Positions 18,657 to 25,877 of a DNA stretch of 64,000 bases are shown here, in pieces (position 1 is the first letter of the stretch; every line of letters starts with the position of its first letter). The stretch lies in contig NZ_CP079946.1 of the NCBI RefSeq assembly GCF_019968905.1, forward strand, positions 2,232,001 through 2,296,000, read 5' to 3'. The notes below the pieces were generated by a model. The model searched no databases. It was not told where the DNA came from and worked only from the letters and a program-made list of their open reading frames with translations. The translations under genes and the position numbers were made by a program. This stretch comes from Corallococcus sp. EGB (GTDB taxonomy: Bacteria > Myxococcota > Myxococcia > Myxococcales > Myxococcaceae).

Positions 18657-19211
18657 ATGAAGACCTGGAAAGCAGCGGTGATGGGCGCCCTCATGACGAT
18701 GGGCCTCGGCGGACCCGCAATGGCGAAGGACGCCGAGCTCCCGCATGCCCAGATTCCCGGGGCGGTGCGGGACGCCCTCGCCTCCAAGTACCCGCAAGCG
18801 AAGGCCCAGCGCTTCACGAAGGAGACGAAGCAGGGGAAGACGGTCTACGAGGTAGACCTGACCTCCAGCGCCGGCATGCTCGAGGTGAACCTGGCGGAGG
18901 ACGGCACCGTCCTCTCCGAGGAACAAACGCTTGACGCCCAGGCGCTCCCGGCAGCCGTGAGGGCCGGACTCGCGGCGTCGTCCTTCGGCTCCGCGCGCGT
19001 CAAGAAAGCGGAGAAGGAGAGGAAGAACGGCACCATCCGCTACGAGGTCATTGTCGAGCAGAACGGCGGGACGTCGGAACTCGTGTTCGATGAGCAGGGC
19101 AAGCTCCTCAAGAGCCACGCGGAGGAGGCCGACGAAGGGGTGGAGCACCACCGCGAAGGGAAGAACAACGGGCACGAGGAAGAGGTCGACTCGTTCCACT
19201 CCTCGAGATGA
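18657..19211 (+). CDS. Secreted PepSY-like domain protein
   Basis: A 184-aa exported protein starting at ATG 18657 with TAGGAGC upstream. The signal peptide (MKTWKAAVMGALMTMGLGGP) ends near AMAKD. Two consecutive PepSY-like (beta-lactamase-inhibitor-like) repeats follow: IPGAVRDALASKYPQAKAQR, with GKTVYEVDL, and LPAAVRAGLAAS, with GTIRYEVIVEQNG. The tail is rich in E, H and K. It is divergent from the two-component operon across 185 bp and is therefore a likely target or accessory sensor of that pair. Confidence 0.8.
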   Translation: MKTWKAAVMGALMTMGLGGPAMAKDAELPHAQIPGAVRDALASKYPQAKAQRFTKETKQGKTVYEVDLTSSAGMLEVNLAEDGTVLSEEQTLDAQALPAAVRAGLAASSFGSARVKKAEKERKNGTIRYEVIVEQNGGTSELVFDEQGKLLKSHAEEADEGVEHHREGKNNGHEEEVDSFHSSR

Positions 19212-19384
19212 GAGCGAGTCTCCCGCTCCCGCCCGGTGCTCGACAGCACGGGGCGGAGGCGGGGGCTCCCGGGGGCGGCTGGTAGATGAGTCGATGGGTC
19301 GCCACGTACCCGAGGAGTGAAGTTGCCCCCGCTTCGCAGGGCCATCGTTGCCGTGTCGTCCGCCGGAGGGGCAGGGGAGCCGTG

Positions 19385-19515
19385 GATGCCCTGGGCCTGT
19401 ATCCACCACGTTCACCGCTGACCCCTACCTCCCTTGAGTGATTGCCTTGCCCGCGCGCCGGACGCCTCCTACGCACGGAGAAGCCACATGCGGATGCGGC
19501 TGACGCGGGGGGTGG
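19385..19515 (+). repeat. Repeat copy B: the copy that retains its ORF
   Basis: The shared leader CTGGGCCTG, TCCACCACGTTCACCG, ACCTCCCTTGAGTGATTGCC and CGGACGCCTCCTACGCACGG leads into ATGCGGATGCGGCTGACGCG. Copies A (9180) and C (29693) match through this point and then diverge. Similarity to C extends upstream to about 19345. Confidence 0.55.
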
Positions 19516-19907
19516 AGCAGGAGGACGACGGCCAGCGGGAGCTGATGGTGGATGTCTTCGTCCACGAGCGACGCGGCGGCGTCGCTGAGCTCCATCCCGC
19601 GGGCGCTGAGTGGCGCGTGCGGTGGCTGCGTGGGACGTCGGACCTCAACCGTCAGGGCGGCGGCACGGCCATGGTGCGGGTGACAGCGCCGGGGCTGTAC
19701 CACGCGCGGAGCGTCGCGAGTGCCCGGGACGCCTACGTCGAGGTGTCGGAGGCGGAGGACGGCCTCGAACACGCAATCTCCTTCTCTGCGGAGAATGAAG
19801 GGCCTACACCAACCGAGTTGCGAATGTTTGGTGATATCTTCCGCGGAGTCTGGATTGCTGACGTGCTGCGTGCGCGACGACGTCTACTTCGGTCTCCCCC
19901 ATCTTGA
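19488..19907 (+). CDS. Hypothetical protein, member of a locally repeated family
   Basis: A 139-aa protein starting MRMRLTRGVEQEDDGQREL. No signal peptide, membrane span or domain is recognised. It is acidic, with predicted beta-rich stretches (VDVFVHERRGGVAELHP, MVRVTAPGLYHARSVAS). ATG 19488 is the start conserved with the two truncated relatives. The sequence just after its stop, GATGTTGCCTCGTCCTCCTT, recurs at 29820 right after the truncated start of copy C, so copy C looks like this gene with its body deleted. Confidence 0.5.
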   Translation: MRMRLTRGVEQEDDGQRELMVDVFVHERRGGVAELHPAGAEWRVRWLRGTSDLNRQGGGTAMVRVTAPGLYHARSVASARDAYVEVSEAEDGLEHAISFSAENEGPTPTELRMFGDIFRGVWIADVLRARRRLLRSPPS

Positions 19908-20051
19908 GATGTTGCCTCGTCCTCCTTGGAAGCAGGGGATGGATTGGCGGGTATCGAGTTTCTGCGCGCCGATACCCACCGGGGATGGGGCATTGCGTCG
20001 ATGGGAGCGGGCTGCTGCGCGCTGGGCGCGCTACTCGTAGAATCCCACGCC

Positions 20052-20606
20052 ATGGGCCTCCTCACCTTCGGTCTCAATGTGACTTTGGACGGGTGCATCG
20101 ATCACACCCAGGGAATCGTGGACAACGAGCTGCACGACTATTGGAGGCAGCTCATGGAGCAGAACGGGGCGATGCTCTTCGGGCGCAACACCTACGAGCT
20201 GATGGAGGGAGCCTGGCCCGCGGTGGCACGCGACGAAAAGGCGCCGCGCGCGATGCGCGAGTGGGCACAGAAGCTCGAAGCGAAGGCGAAGTACGTCGTG
20301 TCGGGCTCGCGGAGCGACTTTCCGTGGCAGAACACGATCAAGGTGGAGGGTGACCTTCGCGAGGCGATCTCAGCGCTGAAAGCGAAGACCGAGCGGGGTG
20401 TCCTCGTCGGAGCGCCCAAGCTCGCGGCTGCGCTCGAGGAGTTGGGGCTCATCGACGAGTACCGCATCGTCGTTCATCCCATCATCAGTGGCCGCGGGCC
20501 GACGTTGTTTCATGGCCTGTCGAGTGCGCGGCATCTCGAGCTCCTCTCGACGCAGCGGTTCAAGTCCGGCGTACAGGCGCTCCACTTCCGTCGCAAAGCG
20601 GAATGA
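20052..20606 (+). CDS. Dihydrofolate reductase-like (RibD C-terminal fold) protein
   Basis: A 184-aa protein of the RibD-C/DHFR-like superfamily, expected to be an NAD(P)H-dependent reductase. Motifs: LTFGLNVTLDGCIDH at the N-terminus, GAMLFGRNTYELMEGAW, KYVVSGSRSDFPWQNT, GVLVGAPKLAAALEELGLID, and EYRIVVHPIISGRGPTLF at the C-terminus, all typical of the YyaP/YwjB group. The substrate is unknown; it is not a true folate-pathway DHFR. It is followed by a strong hairpin, so it is probably monocistronic. Confidence 0.85.
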   Translation: MGLLTFGLNVTLDGCIDHTQGIVDNELHDYWRQLMEQNGAMLFGRNTYELMEGAWPAVARDEKAPRAMREWAQKLEAKAKYVVSGSRSDFPWQNTIKVEGDLREAISALKAKTERGVLVGAPKLAAALEELGLIDEYRIVVHPIISGRGPTLFHGLSSARHLELLSTQRFKSGVQALHFRRKAE

Positions 20607-20632
20607 GCGTGGAAGGACCCGAGCGCTTCACC

Positions 20633-20657
20633 GGAGGCTGCCTGTGCGGCAGCCTCC
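20633..20657 (+). terminator. Hairpin after the DHFR-like gene
   Basis: GGAGGCTGCC / GGCAGCCTCC is a perfect 10-bp stem with a 5-nt loop, 27 bp after the stop. It has no T-run. Confidence 0.6.
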
Positions 20658-20691
20658 GCATCGTCGCGTCGGGGCGGCCGTGCCGCGTCCC

Positions 20692-20736
20692 CGAGTGAAG
20701 CCCTGCGCGAACGCGTTCTCGGCGTTTCTCTGAGGG
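20692..20736. repeat. Second copy of the 16217-16260 repeat
   Basis: From CCCCGAGTGAAGCCCTGCGC to CTCGGCGTTTCTCT it matches the 16217 copy closely. The following 150 bp to 20888 holds no gene I can support. Confidence 0.45.
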
Positions 20737-20888
20737 CCGAACGCCGAGTGAGCTCCAACGGAGCGCCCGCGGAAGCGAGCGGCGATGGGGCGCGGCGCAC
20801 CCTGACGCAGGGGCATGGTCGCTGGACGGGCCACGCGAAGGTGCAGGGCCTCGCCGCGAGTGCAACCCTTGCATGGAGGGGCGGCAAC

Positions 20889-20911
20889 GCTTGCATGGAG
20901 GGAATGCAAGC
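20889..20911. promoter_or_regulatory. Inverted repeat GCTTGCAT / ATGCAAGC upstream of the secreted-protein pair
   Basis: A perfect 8-bp inverted repeat with a 7-nt spacer GGAGGGA. A second half-site, CTTGCATGGAGGG, lies 20 bp upstream. It sits about 120 bp before the start of the 21032 gene. It may be an operator. Confidence 0.4.
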
Positions 20912-21031
20912 ATTGCTGGCAGGCCCGGCGCCCCCTCCCTTGTGACGCGGGCCTCCGCGGGAGAGGGGACTGGCATGGGCCGTGCTAACCCGTGCGTCGA
21001 CGCATGCCGCGTCTTTCTCCAGGAGCCCCCG

Positions 21032-21370
21032 ATGAAACTCTCCCGCCTGTTGCCCTCCCTTGCCCTGGCGCTGTGCCTCTCCAGTGGAAGCGCGCTCGCG
21101 GACACCGCGGCGTGTACGCCGTCGCACGTGGCGGTGCTGTCCAACCGCATCCATGTCCGGTGCACGGCCTCGGTGGCCGGAGGCATCTGGTACTTCGCGC
21201 TGTCCACGGCCGACGCGGCGCATGCCAACCGGATGCTGTCGCTGCTCACCTCGGCGCTGGTGGGTGGGCGCTCGATGACCATCGACTACAACCCGTCCTC
21301 CACGGCGGGGACGGCCATCGGCTGCCTGTCGAGCGACTGCCGGCTCATCAACTACACGATGCTGTTCTGA
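21032..21370 (+). CDS. Small secreted protein of unknown function
   Basis: A 112-aa protein starting at ATG 21032 with AGGAG 6 nt upstream. It has a clear signal peptide (MKLSRLLPSLALALCLSSGS, then ALAD). The mature part has four cysteines in two spaced pairs (ACTP and VRCTAS; IGCLSSDCR), suggesting two disulphides. It lies 23 bp before the metalloprotease gene and is probably co-transcribed with it. No family is recognised. Confidence 0.7.
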   Translation: MKLSRLLPSLALALCLSSGSALADTAACTPSHVAVLSNRIHVRCTASVAGGIWYFALSTADAAHANRMLSLLTSALVGGRSMTIDYNPSSTAGTAIGCLSSDCRLINYTMLF

Positions 21371-21393
21371 CAGCGTCGGGTCGGAGGTCACAC

Positions 21394-22446
21394 ATGAAGA
21401 CACGACAAGGGCTGGTGCTGTTGGCCTCCGCGCTGGCGGCGCTCTCCGCTCGGGCGGCCACCTGGAACGAGGGCATCCGCGATGGCACGCCCACCGTCTG
21501 CTTCGTGGGGGACGCGCTCACCTCGCGTCCCGACCGCGTGCAGCAGGTGCTCGGCTACATCCAGGACTACGAGCGCGCGGCCAACATCCGCTTCACGTAC
21601 CTGGGGACGTGCCCCGCGCCCATCGTGCTCCCCGACGGGACGGAGTGGCACGACGGCGACATCCGGGTGCTCCTGAGGGGCACCGGTGTGCCCTTCCTCG
21701 GCAGGGTGCCCGGGGTGGGGTGCCCGATGTTCCTCGACGAAAACGGGCAGTACACGGGGGAGAACAACACCGGGAAGAGCTGGTCGAACGGCCCGAACTC
21801 GCTCGAGGAGAATCGGGGCTGCCGCTACAACATGAAGCTGGGGGATGACGCCGACGCCCAGGGAGTCCCCTGGAAGAACCACACCCTCCACGAGTTCGGC
21901 CATGCGATGGGCCTGACCCACGAGCACCGGCGCGACGACGCGGACGCCGCGGTGGCGTGCAGCGACCCGGACTTCGGCGGTGGCAACGGCAGCGGGCACC
22001 TGACGGTGTATGACCGCTACTCGGTGATGAACTACCAGTTCCCCGCGTGCGGCATCGACGGCAACTATGGCCACTCGGGGCTGTCCGAGCTGGACCGGCT
22101 GGGGCTGCACATCCTCTACCCGGAGCCGACGCCCGTCGCGGAGCTGTGGGGACGGACGGTCATCCGGACCACGGAGCCGCTGTTCCTCACGTCGGCGTGG
22201 GGCGCGCGCGGCGCGGACATCAGCTTCTCCGCGCCCTTCTTCCTCTGGACGCTGTCGAGCGTCAACGTCAGCACCACGAGCACCCTGTCGATGTCCCTGC
22301 TGGCGGGGACCTATCCGCTCCAGCTGTCGTATGTGGACTTCCGGGGCCGGTTGTACACGTACTCCGGGACGGTGAAGGTGCTCACGCCGACGGAGTACAC
22401 GCGACGGGTCGTCTCCCCGGTCGCCGCGCTGTCGCCGTTGATGTGA
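21394..22446 (+). CDS. Secreted metzincin-type zinc metalloprotease
   Basis: A 350-aa protein starting at ATG 21394 with GGAGG upstream. The signal peptide ends near LSARAATW. The zinc site HEFGHAMGLTH occupies residues 166-176, and the Met-turn YSVMNYQF lies around residues 209-216. Together these are the metzincin signature (astacin/M12-like by spacing). Cysteines at CFVGD, TCPAP, GCPMF, GCRYN, ACSDPDF and ACGID probably form disulphides. The last roughly 110 residues are a beta-rich extension. It is likely an extracellular protease used in predation or development; that role is inference. Confidence 0.85.
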   Translation: MKTRQGLVLLASALAALSARAATWNEGIRDGTPTVCFVGDALTSRPDRVQQVLGYIQDYERAANIRFTYLGTCPAPIVLPDGTEWHDGDIRVLLRGTGVPFLGRVPGVGCPMFLDENGQYTGENNTGKSWSNGPNSLEENRGCRYNMKLGDDADAQGVPWKNHTLHEFGHAMGLTHEHRRDDADAAVACSDPDFGGGNGSGHLTVYDRYSVMNYQFPACGIDGNYGHSGLSELDRLGLHILYPEPTPVAELWGRTVIRTTEPLFLTSAWGARGADISFSAPFFLWTLSSVNVSTTSTLSMSLLAGTYPLQLSYVDFRGRLYTYSGTVKVLTPTEYTRRVVSPVAALSPLM

Positions 22447-22489
22447 CTCGAGCGGTGACGCGGGAGTGCCTCGCTTTCCGTGCTGTACT

Positions 22490-22527
22490 GGAGGCAGGGG
22501 CGGGCTCCTCCTGGCCGCCCTGCCTCC
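22490..22527. terminator. Hairpin GGAGGCAGGG / CCCTGCCTCC
   Basis: A 10-bp stem with an 18-nt loop, 43 bp after the metalloprotease stop. Confidence 0.45.
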
Positions 22528-22551
22528 GCGGGCCCCGCGTCACGACCCCAT

Positions 22552-22581
22552 CTCACGAGGGGAAGGCTATCCCCTCGTGAG
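22552..22581. terminator. Bidirectional hairpin between convergent protease genes
   Basis: CTCACGAGGGG / CCCCTCGTGAG is a perfect 11-bp stem with an 8-nt loop, placed between two convergent genes. Confidence 0.6.
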
Positions 22582-22675
22582 GTGTCTCAGGAAATACTGG
22601 GGCGGAGGACGGCATGTCAAATGGGGCAAGCAGTGCCTCCCTTAGCCATATCAGGGCGCTGACGCCCCGGCACTC

Positions 22676-23668
22676 TCAGGGGACGAGTTCAAATACGGCC
22701 ACCGCCTGGGTGTAGTCGACCGTCACGCGGAAGAACCTCAGCGCATTGCCCCCCAGCGCGCCCTCGACGGGCTCGTCCATGAACTGCGACATGAACTCAC
22801 GGAAGTTCGGGTCAGGCCGAGTGGTGAACCAGACGGGGCCGACCTCATGGCCCGCGACCTCGATGTAGGGGACCTCGATGAGGGTCGAGCCCGGAACGTT
22901 GGTGTCACCATCCTCAATGACCCGCCAGTCCGGGTGACGCTGGTGCCAGCGCTCATAGGTGGAACGAGTGATGAAGCTCGTGGCGCGGATGGCCGGCCGC
23001 TCATCCGCGAGTGCCTTCTGGGCGGATTCCGTGAGCGATAGAGTCGCTCCAGTGTCGAAGAGCAGGTCGAGCGTTTCCCCATTCACCCGCACTTGGATGC
23101 GGGGATAGTTCGCCTGCCGCTTTCCTGCCGAATCGGATGGGAAGCCCAGTGTCACGCGGTGCGGAGGAGCCACCTTTGGAAGGTCACCCTCTGCACGCAG
23201 CCAGAGGTTTCTGCCCGGGTAATCGAACGTCCAAACTCGTCCTGCGAACCAAGCCTGACCGAGTATTCCATCCCCAGCCTCGAGCCCGCGGTTTGATCCT
23301 GGTGCTACTGGAATCCGCCCCTCGGTCCAGTCAAGCCCTGGCATCCATGCTTCGGTTCGGAACTTGGGAAGCAGCACCCATTCCTCGGGCTCACCGCTCT
23401 CTGCCTTCATGACAACCCGTTGCAGTCCCAATCGCATCGCGGCATCTCGTTGAATGAAGAGACTGCCTCCCGTGTCCGTGAAGAACGTTAGCGTCTGCCC
23501 GTCGCGAGTCACGGGTTGCACGAAGAAGCGGTCCTCACTGAACCGTATTGGTAGCGCGAGCGGGCGGCCGGGGCCCGGCACAGGGTTCCCGAGAGGGACG
23601 TTGGGTCCAGGCGAGGAGGCGCAAGACACCAATATTCCTGCGAGCATCAACAAGAGTCGCCGTTGCAT
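22676..23668 (-). CDS. Retropepsin/pepsin-like aspartic protease, lipoprotein
   Basis: A 330-aa predicted lipoprotein (lipobox in LAGILVSCASS, Cys16). It has two aspartic-protease half-sites: FFTDTGGSLFIQ in the first half and LLFDTGATLSLTES in the second, each followed by a hydrophobic-Gly segment (GDGILGQAWF; EGALGGNALRFFRV). This fits a single-chain, two-lobed bacterial aspartic protease. The N-terminal lobe has TDTGG where DTG(S/A) is usual. The product is probably anchored in the envelope. It is transcribed alone, convergent with the metalloprotease gene. Confidence 0.8.
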   Translation of the reverse strand: MQRRLLLMLAGILVSCASSPGPNVPLGNPVPGPGRPLALPIRFSEDRFFVQPVTRDGQTLTFFTDTGGSLFIQRDAAMRLGLQRVVMKAESGEPEEWVLLPKFRTEAWMPGLDWTEGRIPVAPGSNRGLEAGDGILGQAWFAGRVWTFDYPGRNLWLRAEGDLPKVAPPHRVTLGFPSDSAGKRQANYPRIQVRVNGETLDLLFDTGATLSLTESAQKALADERPAIRATSFITRSTYERWHQRHPDWRVIEDGDTNVPGSTLIEVPYIEVAGHEVGPVWFTTRPDPNFREFMSQFMDEPVEGALGGNALRFFRVTVDYTQAVAVFELVP

Positions 23669-23792
23669 GTGTGTGTTCCCTTCTCTGAACGGAGGAGTGA
23701 GAGTTTCTTCGTCTGCTTGGGTCTTTTCCAGTCTGGGCCGCTCCTCGTGGAACCGCGATGTATGTAGCGCTGGGCTTGTGGATTCCCATTGG

Positions 23793-25599
23793 TGAAGTTG
23801 CCCCGGTTTCGCGCCTCTCCCTCACTTTGCGTGACGCAGAGGCTCAGACGGCGAGCAGCACGCGACGGCGCAGAAGGTCAAAACTGGTGCGGCCATACAT
23901 CTGACGCTTCAGGAGTTTGAGCTTCGTGATTTGTCCCTCCGACTGGGCGTTGCTCCAGGGCGTGGTCAGCGCAGCCCGGACGGCTTCCCCGTCCTGCTTC
24001 AACCCCTCGGCGAAGGTCTCCACCGCGCGCACGCCGCAGTGGCGTGCCTCGCCCAGCCACACCTCGAAGGTTCTACAGGACTTGCGCGGCCTTGCCCCAT
24101 GCGTAACGCCCTGCGCGCGGACCACTTCGCAGAAGCGTTGGGTCAACTTCATGACACGCGCGGCTTCCTTGTCCTGCCGGATGCGCGCCAGGGTTGCTGC
24201 ATCATCAAGCGTGAGTTCGGACGGTGTCTTGACGCACAGCCAGGCCAATTGCTTCGGGGCGGCGAGCGGGTCTGAGCTCCTGCCCGTGGACCACCAGTCG
24301 CCGCCGGAATCCGCGCGCGGCCTCGTGTGCGCCGGAGCGGTGCGGCGCGTCTGGAGCCAGCGGTGGACCTGCCGTGACGTGCCACGAAACCCCTGGGCGC
24401 GAATCTCCCGCCAGAGCGCGCAGGCGTTCTCGCAGGCCGCCGCATGGCGCTCTGTGAGGTACCCCAGATAGGGGTCGAGGATGCTCGGACCGGGTACTCG
24501 CGCCGAGAGCTCCGGAAAGGCTTCGGCGGCGGCATACTTGCGCACCGTGCTCGGTGCCAGCCGCAAGGCGCGGTGAATTCTCGCCAGGGGCTCCCCGGCG
24601 AGGGAACGGCGCCGCACCTCCTCGTATGTGGCAACGTGCTTCGCTCGGCTCTCCTGACGGGCACGGACTTCGGCGTGAGTGCGTGGGAACGAGGTGCGTC
24701 GACACGCTGGCGAGACGCTCACGCGCGTGACGCCCGGCAGGGCGCGCAGGCGCGAGTGCGCCCCCTCCAGCCAGCGCTCCGCCATTTGCCGCCCGTTGAG
24801 GGGTAGATGCCAGCGGTCCGCCACTTGTTGAGCGTCGGGAGCACCGAGTGCCGCTGCACGTGCGTACTCGGTCGAGCGGTCTCTGGAGAGGACCTTGATG
24901 TCAGGGTGGCGACGCAGCCATGCGGTCAGCGTCGGCGTCGAACGGTCGGGCAATACATTGACGACGCAGTGCGCTTCGAGGCCGACGAGAATGGACCCGT
25001 AGGTGCGCCCCTTGCGCAGTGCCCAGTCGTCCACGCCCACCACCCGTGAGTTTCGAGGCGCTGGCAGCGGAACTCGACGTATCAGACGCAGGAGCGTGTC
25101 GGCACTGGTCGGCATGGCCAGGGGCTTGAGCAGCCTGGACCCAGCCTCCGCACCGGCTGCCAGGGCGACGGCGCACTGGGCGGTGGCAAGGCGTCGCGTC
25201 CGGCGGGCCTGAGGCGACAGCAACCGCGGCAGCCGCTCCGCGAACGTGCGGCGCGGGCATTGCGCATTTCGGCAGAAGAAGCGGCGCACCAGCACTGCCA
25301 GCTTCACGGCGCTCCCGGCGGAGGACAGGTCATCGGGGTGGCGGACGTAGCTGCTGTGCACGGAGTTGCTGGGTGTCTGGCAGGAGGGACATCGGGCACC
25401 AGTGCCCTCCGGATGCACCACAAGGACGACATCCTCCGAGCCGGCGCGAATCACCCGCTCCACTCGACATCCGGGAAGGGAGTACAGCGTTTCCATTCCC
25501 GGGATGTAGTCGCCTCACCGGCGGCCTGCCGCGTCTGCTTACTCCTCCGAGGAGCATCACACAAAGTGCGGGAGAGGCACGAAACCGGGGCAACTTCAG
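23793..25599 (-). mobile_element. ISL3-family insertion sequence, apparently complete
   Basis: The ends are long inverted repeats. GAAGTTGCCCCGGTTTCG followed by GCCTCTCCC at the left and the complementary sequence at the right match over about 35 bp with two or three differences. The single intact transposase fills the interior. I could not find a matching 8-bp target duplication (left CCCATTGG, right GATCATCT), so flanking rearrangement is possible. Confidence 0.8.
23844..25496 (-). CDS. ISL3-family transposase
   Basis: A 550-aa transposase. The N-terminal zinc finger has CPSC (residue ~37) and CRNAQCPRRTFAERLPRLL. The catalytic core includes VVGVDDWALRKGRTYGSIL, KVLSRDRSTEYARAA and QVADRWHLPLNGR. 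An inserted helical region, a second HTH-like stretch (SLAGEPLARIHRALRLAPST) and the C-terminal WSNAQSEGQITKLKLLKRQM with the last acidic residue follow. The frame is intact, so the element may be active. Confidence 0.88.
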   Translation of the reverse strand: METLYSLPGCRVERVIRAGSEDVVLVVHPEGTGARCPSCQTPSNSVHSSYVRHPDDLSSAGSAVKLAVLVRRFFCRNAQCPRRTFAERLPRLLSPQARRTRRLATAQCAVALAAGAEAGSRLLKPLAMPTSADTLLRLIRRVPLPAPRNSRVVGVDDWALRKGRTYGSILVGLEAHCVVNVLPDRSTPTLTAWLRRHPDIKVLSRDRSTEYARAAALGAPDAQQVADRWHLPLNGRQMAERWLEGAHSRLRALPGVTRVSVSPACRRTSFPRTHAEVRARQESRAKHVATYEEVRRRSLAGEPLARIHRALRLAPSTVRKYAAAEAFPELSARVPGPSILDPYLGYLTERHAAACENACALWREIRAQGFRGTSRQVHRWLQTRRTAPAHTRPRADSGGDWWSTGRSSDPLAAPKQLAWLCVKTPSELTLDDAATLARIRQDKEAARVMKLTQRFCEVVRAQGVTHGARPRKSCRTFEVWLGEARHCGVRAVETFAEGLKQDGEAVRAALTTPWSNAQSEGQITKLKLLKRQMYGRTSFDLLRRRVLLAV

Positions 25600-25611
25600 A
25601 TCATCTCGACT

Positions 25612-25664
<53 letters not shown>

Positions 25665-25877
25665 TCCCGTGCTAGGTAGCCGCTGCCGCCGCTCGCGCAG
25701 CGATATCACCCCTGTCGGATTCGAACCCGCTGATACTCACGCACATGAGTGGCGCGAGCCAGACAAGCTCGCGGCAATCCGGTGGGGGCTCTTGCGGCAC
25801 TGCGTAGGCCGAGATCCGCTTGTCGTCGCCCGCTTCATGTCTGAGCCGGAGTGGGACACTGGATGGGCGCTTCTCTT

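Noticed and set aside
19317-19338. ISL3-like end (TGAAGTTGCCCC, CTTCG) at copy B
   Set aside because: It resembles the ISL3 inverted repeat over about 20 bp, but there is no partner end or transposase nearby, so a solo end could not be established.
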